From Chitinophagaceae bacterium (GTDB lineage Bacteria; Bacteroidota; Bacteroidia; Chitinophagales; Chitinophagaceae), in assembly GCA_016786525.1 (NCBI GenBank), contig JAEUVW010000310.1:1-5555 (forward strand): DNA of 5,555 nt, written 5' to 3'. Shown here in pieces: positions 1 to 5,555 of the stretch (positions within the stretch are counted from its first letter, which is position 1; every line of letters starts with the position of its first letter). The translations under genes were made by a program, and so were the position numbers. The notes below the pieces were generated by a model. It saw nothing but the letters and a program-made list of their open reading frames with translations. It did not search any database and was not told the DNA's origin.

Positions 1-1823
1 CGGTGATCCTGCAGCAAAATGATTTCGATAATACCTACCAGCAGATCATCCGGGAGCTGGCGGAACAGCATATTTTCATCAAGAACGAACAGCAGCTATC
101 CCCCTTGCAGGAAGCTTTTGTGCGCAAATACTATACCGACAAGGTCAGCTCGCAAATTGTGCCCCTGATGATCGAAAGTATCCCGCAGATGCCGCTGCTG
201 AGGGATAAATCCATCTACCTGGCCTGCGTGCTGGGCAATAAGAAGAACCGTAAACTGCGCAATTATGCGCTCATCGAGATACCCACCAAAGTATTGCACC
301 GCTTCGTGATCCTGCCGTCTGAAGAAGAAGGCGGCACGGATATTATCCTGCTGGAAGACATCATCCGTTTCAACCTGCCCAACCTGTTCGCTCCCTTCGG
401 CTTCGACGACTTTGCCGGCTACATCATCAAAGTGACGCGGGATGCGGAGCTGGAGGCGGACAATGATGTGAATACGACCCTGATCGAGAAACTGGAAAAG
501 CAGATCAAAAACCGCAAAAGAGGCAAGACCACCCGTTTCGTATTTGACCGCAACCTGGACCTGGGCCTGCTGGATTTCCTGTCGAAGCGCATCGAGCTGA
601 GTAAAAAAGACAACCTGATTCCCGGCGGCCGTATCCATAATTTCAAGGATTTTATGGACTTCCCCTTCCAGGTTTTCGGGAATATCAAAGACCGGCCCAA
701 ACCTTTTGTACATCCGAAACTGATCCAGCCCCTGCGCATCATGCATGTGCTGGACAAAGAAGATGTATTGCTGCACTGCCCTTACCATTCCTTCGACTCT
801 ATCATTGACCTGCTGCGCGAAGCGGCCATTGATCCGCATGTGCAGAGCATTAAGATCACCTGTTACCGCCTGGCCAAGGATTCGAAGATTGTGAATACCC
901 TGCTGAATGCCGTCCGCAATGGCAAGACCGTAGTGGTCATGCTGGAGCTCAGGGCGCGCTTTGACGAAGAAGCCAACCTGTTCTGGAAGTCCGTGCTGGA
1001 AGAAGAAGGCGTAAAGGTATTGATCGGCATCCCGAATATGAAAGTGCATGCCAAGCTGTGTGTGATCAAGAGAAGGGAAGGCCGGGTGACGAAACAGTAC
1101 GGTTTTGTTTCTACCGGCAACCTCAACGAAAATACCGCCCAGTACTATGGCGACCACTGCCTGCTCACCTCCAACCGGAATATACTGGCAGACGTGAACC
1201 GCATTTTCTCCTGTCTTGAAAAACCGAAGATCAACCTTGCCGAGCTGCGCCTGTGCAAAACATTGCCCGTAGCGCCGGTCAATATCCGCAAGTACTTTTC
1301 GGACCTGATCGATAAAGAGATTGAGTCGGCGAAGAAGAAAAAGCCTGCTTCGATCACGATAAAGCTGAACAGCCTTGTCGACCGTATCCTGGTGCAGAAA
1401 CTGCAGGATGCTGCAGCTGCCGGGGTGGAGGTGCGGTTGATCATCCGCAGCATTTGTTGTATCCTGACCAAATCCAAGATGTACAAAAAGGACATTAAGG
1501 CGGTGAGCATCATTGATGAGTACCTGGAGCATGCCCGTGTGTTTGTATTCCACAATGGCGGTAAATCCAAAGTATTTATTTCTTCCGCCGACTGGATGGT
1601 GCGCAACCTGGACCATAGGGTAGAGGCCGCCTGTCCCATCCTGGATCCGAAACTGAAACAGGAACTGATTGATATACTGGATATCCAGCTTTCAGATAAT
1701 GTAAAGGCAAGAATACTGGATAATGAGCAGGATAATTTGTATGTTGCACGTAAAGAGAAGGACCCTGAAGTCCGCTCCCAGGTAGAAACATATCATTATC
1801 TATACAAACAGGCAAAAAATTGA
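1..1823 (+). CDS. ppk1: Polyphosphate kinase 1 (PPK1), 5' end outside the window
   Basis: PPK1 reversibly transfers the gamma phosphate of ATP onto inorganic polyphosphate through a phosphohistidine. The visible 606 residues cover the end of the N-terminal domain, the head domain and both C-terminal catalytic domains. The phosphorylated histidine lies in KVHAKLCVI (visible residue 349, matching E. coli His435, an offset of 86). Arg289 in CYRLAKDS and Arg319 in ELRARFDEEAN match the Mg/ATP-binding arginines Arg375 and Arg405. STGNLNENTA (370-379) follows, then the second histidine in YLEHAR (510) and SSADWMVRNLDHR (527-539). With about 85 residues missing, full length would be near 690, the family norm. 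The GTG at position 3 is therefore an internal valine codon, not the start; the usual N-terminal ELSWLSFN-type segment is absent because of the window edge. The last 4 nt overlap ppx. The stretch after IRSICC (481-486) departs from the E. coli form. Identification is firm. Confidence 0.97.
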   Translation, partial: VILQQNDFDNTYQQIIRELAEQHIFIKNEQQLSPLQEAFVRKYYTDKVSSQIVPLMIESIPQMPLLRDKSIYLACVLGNKKNRKLRNYALIEIPTKVLHRFVILPSEEEGGTDIILLEDIIRFNLPNLFAPFGFDDFAGYIIKVTRDAELEADNDVNTTLIEKLEKQIKNRKRGKTTRFVFDRNLDLGLLDFLSKRIELSKKDNLIPGGRIHNFKDFMDFPFQVFGNIKDRPKPFVHPKLIQPLRIMHVLDKEDVLLHCPYHSFDSIIDLLREAAIDPHVQSIKITCYRLAKDSKIVNTLLNAVRNGKTVVVMLELRARFDEEANLFWKSVLEEEGVKVLIGIPNMKVHAKLCVIKRREGRVTKQYGFVSTGNLNENTAQYYGDHCLLTSNRNILADVNRIFSCLEKPKINLAELRLCKTLPVAPVNIRKYFSDLIDKEIESAKKKKPASITIKLNSLVDRILVQKLQDAAAAGVEVRLIIRSICCILTKSKMYKKDIKAVSIIDEYLEHARVFVFHNGGKSKVFISSADWMVRNLDHRVEAACPILDPKLKQELIDILDIQLSDNVKARILDNEQDNLYVARKEKDPEVRSQVETYHYLYKQAKN

Positions 1824-2701
1824 TCTTAGCAGCAATCGATATCGGGTCCAATGCAGCCAGGTTACTGATCTCCGAAGCCTCGCCCTACAAAGACGGTTCG
1901 GTAGACTATACCAAGCTGACCCTATTGCGTATCCCGCTTCGTCTGGGATTTGACGTTTTCGAAAAAGGCATCATTTCTGCCGAAAAGCAAAAGCAGCTGA
2001 TGGACTCTATGAAGGCCTACAAGCTGCTGATGGATATCTACAAAGTGGAGCATTACCGGGCCTGCGCCACTTCTGCAATGCGCGATGCCAAAAACGGCAA
2101 CAGCATCATTAAGGAAGTGCTGAACGAAACCGGCATCAATATTGAGATCATCGGTGGGCAGGAAGAAGCGAACATTATTTATGAGACCCATATTGCCGAA
2201 AATCTCAGCAGCAATAAGGCCTACCTGTATATTGATGTAGGCGGCGGCAGCACCGAAGTCACCCTGTTTGCCGACAACAAGATCGTGTTTAAGGAGTCGT
2301 TTAATATCGGCACCATTCGCCTGCTGCACAGGTCGGTGGGGGAAGAACAGTGGGACCATATGAAATGGTACATCAAAAGCCACACCGCAGAGTATCAGCC
2401 CGTGGTAGCGATCGGAAGCGGCGGAAATATCAACAAGATATTTTCATTGTCCAAGAAGAAAGAAGGAAAGCCCTTGTCGCTGGAACTGCTCAAAGACTAT
2501 CACAGGGAGCTCAGCGTGTCTACGATCGAAGAAAGAATGCACCTGTACAATTTCCGTGCCGACCGTGCCGATGTGATCGTACCTGCCCTGCAGATCTTTA
2601 TCGCGATTATGCGCTGGAGTGGTGCGGACGAAATCTATGTGCCGCGTATAGGCCTGGCAGACGGCCTGATCAGGATGCAGTATGCCCAGCTCAGTAAGTA
2701 A
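1820..2701 (+). CDS. ppx: Ppx/GppA-family phosphatase (exopolyphosphatase-like), short form
   Basis: This 293-residue cytoplasmic protein belongs to the ASKHA-fold Ppx/GppA family, which releases phosphate from polyphosphate ends or converts pppGpp to ppGpp. Phosphate-loop motifs are in order: AAIDIGSNAARLL (4-16), ATSAMRDAKNG (83-93), GGQEEANIIYE with the likely catalytic glutamate (112-122), YIDVGGGSTEV (137-147) and AIGSGGNINKIF (197-208). It has only the two-lobed catalytic core; the C-terminal HD-like region that takes E. coli Ppx to about 510 residues is absent, as in many short homologues. The start is TTG at 1820, inside the ppk1 stop region (ATTGA): the frame is closed by TGA at 1766 and offers no ATG before it, and starting here puts DIGSN at its usual distance from the N terminus. 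The overlap suggests translational coupling with ppk1. Polyphosphate as substrate is inferred from that pairing; pppGpp hydrolysis cannot be excluded. Confidence 0.93.
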   Translation: MILAAIDIGSNAARLLISEASPYKDGSVDYTKLTLLRIPLRLGFDVFEKGIISAEKQKQLMDSMKAYKLLMDIYKVEHYRACATSAMRDAKNGNSIIKEVLNETGINIEIIGGQEEANIIYETHIAENLSSNKAYLYIDVGGGSTEVTLFADNKIVFKESFNIGTIRLLHRSVGEEQWDHMKWYIKSHTAEYQPVVAIGSGGNINKIFSLSKKKEGKPLSLELLKDYHRELSVSTIEERMHLYNFRADRADVIVPALQIFIAIMRWSGADEIYVPRIGLADGLIRMQYAQLSK

Positions 2702-2733
2702 TCCATCTTTTGGGCGGGAAAAAATAAACCTTT

Positions 2734-3165
2734 ATGCAAAACTATACCAACTACAAAAAGTACTACGCACCTCATCACTTTGTGTTCCTGCCCCTGATGG
2801 GTTTCCTGATTGTGCTGGGTATAGTACAAGCCGTAAATAACGAAGAAAAGCGCCTGGAGTGGTTCTTGTTTTCAGTGCTCAGTTTTTGCATACTTTACCT
2901 GGCGCTGATGCTCCGTCAGCATTATGCATTGGGCAACCAGAACCGGATCGTGCGGCTGGAATTCCGCCTTCGGTATTACCGCCTGTTCGGGAAGGCCGCG
3001 GAAGACATAGAGCCCCGCCTCAGTTTCGGCCAGATTGCAGCACTCCGTTTTGCAGACGATGAGCAGTTCCCGCAATTGCTGGCCTCAGCCCTGGAAAAAG
3101 GCCTGAGCGCAAAGGAGATCAAGCAGTCTGTTACCCACTGGCAGGCAGATGATATGCGCGTGTAA
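2734..3165 (+). CDS. Small two-helix membrane protein, DUF6526-like
   Basis: The product has 143 residues. A short polar N terminus (QNYTNYKKYYAPHH) leads into two hydrophobic helices, about residues 15-34 (HFVFLPLMGFLIVLG...) and 43-61 (WFLFSVLSFCILYLALML), joined by a short charged turn (NNEEKRLE). A soluble C-terminal tail rich in Arg and Glu follows, with LSFGQIAALRFADDEQFP near 97-114 and a final LSAKEIKQSV helix. From memory this layout matches the DUF6526 family, common in Bacteroidota, whose function is not established. It lies 32 nt after ppx on the same strand with no hairpin between them, so it is probably the third gene of the ppk1 operon. Two stop codons in tandem (TAA TAG) end it. 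Nothing visible ties it chemically to polyphosphate. Coding status is secure; the family name is from recollection. Confidence 0.85.
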   Translation: MQNYTNYKKYYAPHHFVFLPLMGFLIVLGIVQAVNNEEKRLEWFLFSVLSFCILYLALMLRQHYALGNQNRIVRLEFRLRYYRLFGKAAEDIEPRLSFGQIAALRFADDEQFPQLLASALEKGLSAKEIKQSVTHWQADDMRV

Positions 3166-3263
3166 TAGTGAACAATTAAAAGGGAATAATGAATAATTGA
3201 ACGAATAATTAAGAATGATCCAATTAAACATTATTCATTGACCATTAATCATTCCTCATTACC
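3166..3263. repeat. AT-rich convergent spacer with degenerate 7-nt repeats and an inverted repeat
   Basis: The tetramer CATT begins at 3229, 3236, 3243, 3250 and 3257, an exact 7-nt period over five units. On the left side the complementary-type unit GAATAAT occurs at 3184, 3191 and 3203, with a variant GAATGAT at 3213. The two sides form a perfect 10-bp inverted repeat, AATGAATAAT (3188-3197) against ATTATTCATT (3230-3239), with a 32-nt gap. The array sits between the end of the plus-strand operon and the minus-strand lipoprotein gene, and its last unit overlaps that gene's stop codon. A transcript from either strand could fold here, but there is no GC-rich stem or U tract, so a terminator role is only possible. 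Confidence 0.6.
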
Positions 3264-3435
3264 TCCTGCTGCCCAGTCGTCCGACGATCAGTGCAATGAC
3301 GGCAATAATGGCAATGACAATAAAAATACCAAAGCCCATACCTGCTTTAAAGATACCTCCTATCACTTCGCAGGAGCTGAAAGTACTGACCAGCAGCAGC
3401 AATAAAACCGGGTAGATGTAGTGTATGTGTTTCAT
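3259..3435 (-). CDS. Small predicted lipoprotein with one additional transmembrane helix (58 aa)
   Basis: Reading the minus strand from ATG at 3435 to TAA at 3259 gives 58 residues. The N terminus is a lipoprotein signal peptide: a short basic/polar start (MKHIHYIYP), a hydrophobic core (VLLLLLVSTF) and a lipobox-like FSSC ending at Cys22. After Cys22 comes EVIGGIFKAGMGFG, then a strongly hydrophobic helix at about 36-50 (IFIVIAIIAVIALIV) and a basic tail (GRLGSRR). This regular signal/lipobox/helix/basic-tail order is unlikely by chance. From memory, similar 50-60-residue proteins with a CE-xxGxIFKAG core occur widely in Bacteroidota and are sometimes labelled phosphatidate cytidylyltransferase; the product is far too short to be that enzyme. 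Lipidation plus a helix with a positively charged end suggests anchoring in the inner membrane with the tail in the cytoplasm (inference). A GAGG lies almost against the ATG. Function unknown. Confidence 0.8.
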   Translation of the reverse strand: MKHIHYIYPVLLLLLVSTFSSCEVIGGIFKAGMGFGIFIVIAIIAVIALIVGRLGSRR

Positions 3436-3719
3436 ACCTCAAAGATGCCTTCACTATCCTGCTCTTTCTTTATATCATTGGGGAAAAACCTTATACAATT
3501 TATCGCTCGTTCGTGTGATTACATTACCCGGTGCCGCTTGTTTACCGCGAAAGGGTGCTTTCAGAGCGTTATGAAGACAGGGTCCCCGGGTGCTGCCTGT
3601 GCTGCCGGGTTCAGCATAAGTATGCTTTCCCCTGCCGCAATGTCTTTGCAAAGCTTGCGCTGTAATGCCTGTCTTAGCCTGAAAACCCGGCCTGAGGTCC
3701 TGTGCCGGTAGTGGTATAA
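3436..3719. other. Intergenic region without a convincing gene
   Basis: These 284 bases separate two minus-strand genes. They should contain the promoter of the small lipoprotein gene, but I see no good match to the Bacteroidota TTTG / TAnnTTTG promoter; the nearest is CATCTTTG just upstream of the ATG (minus strand, about 3439-3446), with no partner element at the right distance. Short palindromes occur: AGCAT-AAGT-ATGCT (3613-3626) and CTTTGCAAAG (3644-3653). A plus-strand reading frame of 96 codons (3421-3711) crosses the region, but it is Cys/Ser rich with no recognisable domain and overlaps the lipoprotein gene, so I do not call it. On the minus strand the frame of the upstream dehydrogenase stays open after its stop codon to 3561. 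Confidence 0.6.
3682..3708 (-). terminator. Possible weak intrinsic terminator after the PQQ-type dehydrogenase gene
   Basis: On the minus strand, 11 nt after the TAG stop at 3720, CCGGC (3708-3704) can pair with GCCGG (3691-3687) across a 12-nt loop, followed by G and then TTTT. The stem is only 5 bp and the T run only 4, so this is a candidate chosen mostly for its position. Confidence 0.3.
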
Positions 3720-5021
3720 CTATTTTGCCTGTACGCGCCAGATGATACCGCTCACATCGTCGGCGACAAGCAGGGCCCCGTCAGTGGTTTGTACCACGCC
3801 TACCGGGCGTCCGTACACCTCGCCCTTATCTGCATCAGCAATAAAACCGGTAAGGAAATCCTGCACTGCGCCGCTTGCTTTGCCTTTTGTAAAGGGCACG
3901 AATGCTACTTTGTATCCGGCCAGTTCGGAGCGGTTCCACGATCCGTGCTGCCCGATAAAAGCACCGCCCTGGTATGGCCGGGGAAATTTGTTGCCGGTAT
4001 AGAAAGTAAGCCCCAGGGATGCCGTATGGGCCCCGAGCGCTATATCCGGGACAATGGTCCTGGCCACGAGTTCAGGGTTTTCTCCCTTCCTCCTGGGGTC
4101 TTCATGAGCACCGAAATAAGCAAAAGGCCATCCGTAAAAACCACCATCCTGCACGCTGGTCATATAGTCCGGTACCAGTTCATCTCCCAATTCGTCGCGT
4201 TCATTCACGGCCGTCCAGAGTGTATTGGTTCCGGGTGCCCAGTCCATCCCTACCGGGTTGCGGAGGCCTGAAGCATAGATGCGTTCCCCGCTTCCGTCAG
4301 GATTTATTTCCAGGATGTTGGCGCGGCGGACCTCATTGTCCATGCCGTGTTCCGCCACATTGCTGCCCGAACCAACGGAAATGTAAATCTTGCTTTTGGA
4401 CCTGTTGGCCAGCAGGTTGCGTGTCCAGTGATTGTTGTACCCGCCTGCAGGCAGATCCAGGATCTTGGTTCCGGCTGCGGTGATGCTGGTATCTCCCGGG
4501 CGGTACGGGTAGCGCCATACACCATCTGTATTGGCTACGTAAAACCAGTTGCCGATGAGCAGCATGCCGAAAGGTTGGTTCAGGCCTTCCAGCAGTAAAT
4601 AGGATTTTTCAGGAACCCCGTCTTTGTTTTCGTCGCGGTACAGCAGTACCTGGTTGGCGCTCTTTCCCTGCACCTCGGATTTGTTCTGCCCGGTTATGGC
4701 GCCGATCACCCTGTCTTTGGCGCTGCGTTCCGAATTGGCCAGGGATACAAACACATCGCCATTAGGCGCAACGATCATATTGCGCGGGCTTTTGATGCCC
4801 TGCGCAAAGCGGGTGACGACAAAGCCTGCCGGTGCGGCCGGAGCAGCACCTTCAGGCCAGCCGATTACTTTACTGAGCTTGACATGCGATTTTCCCGGTG
4901 CCGGTAGCGTCATTTCCTGCGTTGAAACGGCAGGTGTTGTCTGCTGGGAACTGGCATCGGGGCCGCAGGCCACAAAAAACAGGCTGCAGGCGGAAAGGAC
5001 ATGATGGAATTTCAGCTTCAT
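3720..5021 (-). CDS. PQQ-type sugar (sorbosone/glucose) dehydrogenase family lipoprotein
   Basis: This 433-residue protein is a predicted exported lipoprotein: MKLKFHHVL, a hydrophobic stretch, and lipobox FVAC at Cys19, followed by a low-complexity linker (residues 20-55). The rest is a six-bladed beta-propeller of the soluble glucose/sorbosone dehydrogenase family, which oxidises sugars or other alcohols/aldehydes with PQQ and Ca2+. Visible family motifs are NNHWTRNL with the likely catalytic histidine 198, ISVGSGSN (214-221), GLRNPVGMDW with the PQQ-contacting arginine region (252-261), NERDELGDE (273-281), GWPF (297-300), AHTASLGLTFY (331-341), HGSWNRS (359-365) and GRPVGVV (404-410). An EF-hand-like DENKDGVPE lies at 130-138. 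No CxxCH haem motif is present, so electrons would need a separate acceptor. It follows the NADH dehydrogenase gene by 27 nt. Substrate is unknown, and some relatives of this fold are not dehydrogenases. Confidence 0.9.
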   Translation of the reverse strand: MKLKFHHVLSACSLFFVACGPDASSQQTTPAVSTQEMTLPAPGKSHVKLSKVIGWPEGAAPAAPAGFVVTRFAQGIKSPRNMIVAPNGDVFVSLANSERSAKDRVIGAITGQNKSEVQGKSANQVLLYRDENKDGVPEKSYLLLEGLNQPFGMLLIGNWFYVANTDGVWRYPYRPGDTSITAAGTKILDLPAGGYNNHWTRNLLANRSKSKIYISVGSGSNVAEHGMDNEVRRANILEINPDGSGERIYASGLRNPVGMDWAPGTNTLWTAVNERDELGDELVPDYMTSVQDGGFYGWPFAYFGAHEDPRRKGENPELVARTIVPDIALGAHTASLGLTFYTGNKFPRPYQGGAFIGQHGSWNRSELAGYKVAFVPFTKGKASGAVQDFLTGFIADADKGEVYGRPVGVVQTTDGALLVADDVSGIIWRVQAK

Positions 5022-5048
5022 AAAATAACGGCGTGTGTCAAATGAGTG

Positions 5049-5555
5049 TTATGGTTTTGCCTGCTCTTTGCCGGGCCGGATAATCAGCCTGAGGGTAGGG
5101 TCGTTGGTAATGAAGCTCCAGAACCAGTTGAAGGCGAGCTTGAACTTGTTGCGGAAGCCGGCAATCGGTATGATATGGATGAACAGCCAGGTCAGCCATG
5201 CGAGAAAGCCTTTGAAGAAGCCTTTGGGCAGATCGACCACAGCCTTGAATTTAGAAATAATGGCCATGCTGCCCTTGTCATGGTAGGCAAAGGGTTTTAA
5301 GGCGCTGCCATTGTTCATTTTTACGAAATTGGCGGCCAGTAGTTTTCCCTGCTGTATGGCCACCTGGGCCAGTTGCGGGTGGCCTTGCGGGTATTTGCTG
5401 TCGGCGGTCTGGAAACTGATGTCGCCGATAGCATATACATTGCCGGTGCCCTGTACTTTGTTGTACGCATCGACCAGTATCCTCCTGCCGCGCGTAATGC
5501 TGTCGGCCGGTAGCCCCGGAGCTTCGCGGGCGATCACACCGGAGGCCCAGATCAG
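5049..5555 (-). CDS. ndh: Type II NADH dehydrogenase (NDH-2), C-terminal part; 5' end outside the window
   Basis: NDH-2 is a single-subunit flavoprotein that passes electrons from NADH to quinone at the inner face of the cytoplasmic membrane without pumping protons. The visible 168 residues start inside the reading frame with LIWASGV (1-7), the strand ending the NADH-binding region. NVYAIGD (39-45), the FAD-contacting motif, follows, then GHPQLAQVAIQQG (58-70), which is strongly conserved in NDH-2. After KGSMAIISKFKAVVDLP comes the membrane-attachment region, with hydrophobic stretches at about 113-134 and 140-157. The form GSMAxIGRNxAV expected in many NDH-2 proteins is here GSMAIISKFKAV. 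About 260 N-terminal residues should lie beyond the right edge, so the GTG at 5537 is an internal valine. It lies upstream of the PQQ-type dehydrogenase and is probably co-transcribed with it. Confidence 0.92.
   Translation of the reverse strand: MIWASGVIAREAPGLPADSITRGRRILVDAYNKVQGTGNVYAIGDISFQTADSKYPQGHPQLAQVAIQQGKLLAANFVKMNNGSALKPFAYHDKGSMAIISKFKAVVDLPKGFFKGFLAWLTWLFIHIIPIAGFRNKFKLAFNWFWSFITNDPTLRLIIRPGKEQAKP

Noticed and set aside
96..1616. A 506-codon open frame on the minus strand opposite ppk1
   Set aside because: It lies wholly antisense to a clearly conserved gene, has no recognisable motif, is rich in Gln/His/Val as expected of mirrored codons, and follows from ppk1's codon bias. 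Other antisense frames at 419-757, 863-1126, 1145-1639 and 1576-1851 are rejected likewise.
1922..2697. Frames overlapping ppx on both strands (1922-2383 minus, 2350-2697 plus)
   Set aside because: They are shadows of ppx, which carries all the phosphate-binding motifs; neither shows a domain of its own.
2702..2733. Possible promoter in the 32-nt gap between ppx and the DUF6526-like gene (TTTTGGG ... TAAACCTTT)
   Set aside because: TTTG is present, but no TAnnTTTG element is found at a 17-20 nt distance; read-through from ppx explains expression more simply.
3166..3263. CRISPR-like array at the spacer repeats
   Set aside because: The units are 7 nt and contiguous, with no unique spacers, no 23-40-nt repeats and no cas genes nearby.
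3421..3711. A 96-codon plus-strand frame in the spacer
   Set aside because: Its start lies opposite the lipoprotein gene's first codons, it is Cys/Ser-rich without domain, signal peptide or repeat pattern, and its strand is opposite to both flanking genes.
3742..5004. Plus-strand frames opposite the PQQ-type dehydrogenase gene (3742-4002, 3789-4271, 4019-4483, 4347-4598, 4624-5004)
   Set aside because: They are antisense to a gene with a full set of family motifs, and they show no motifs of their own.
5035..5300. Two plus-strand frames opposite the NDH-2 C terminus
   Set aside because: They are antisense to a strongly conserved region and mutually overlapping in different frames.

Overview
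The window looks like ordinary chromosomal DNA from a member of the Bacteroidota, probably Chitinophagaceae or a close relative. The reasons are the Bacteroidota-type sequences of PPK1, of the DUF6526-like protein and of the small lipoprotein; a TTG start and little Shine-Dalgarno signal; and balanced-GC genes separated by AT-rich spacers. No plasmid, phage, insertion sequence, CRISPR, tRNA or rRNA signal was seen. Placement below phylum level is inference from protein resemblance, not from a search.

Left half, plus strand (1-3165): polyphosphate kinase 1 enters from the left edge with roughly its first 85 residues outside the window. It overlaps by 4 nt a Ppx/GppA-family phosphatase that starts at TTG, and 32 nt later comes a small two-helix membrane protein of DUF6526 type. 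These three are probably one transcript. The first two make a polyphosphate turnover pair: PPK1 builds polyP from ATP, and Ppx removes terminal phosphates or hydrolyses pppGpp.

Middle (3166-3719): an AT-rich spacer carries degenerate 7-nt repeats in both orientations at the point where plus- and minus-strand genes converge. Next to it, on the minus strand at 3259-3435, is a 58-residue lipoprotein with one extra membrane helix, easily missed because of its length. The 284 bases upstream of it (3436-3719) hold no convincing gene, only small inverted repeats and one weak terminator-like hairpin.

Right half, minus strand (3720-5555): the C-terminal part of a type II NADH dehydrogenase enters from the right edge, followed after 27 nt by a secreted lipoprotein of the sorbosone/glucose dehydrogenase (PQQ beta-propeller) family. 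The two may be co-transcribed and both belong to electron input into respiration, though a functional link is only inferred.

No clearly new system is visible. The items most worth checking are the unlisted small lipoprotein, the period-7 spacer repeats, the overlapping ppk1-ppx junction, and the altered motif around the second conserved histidine region of PPK1.
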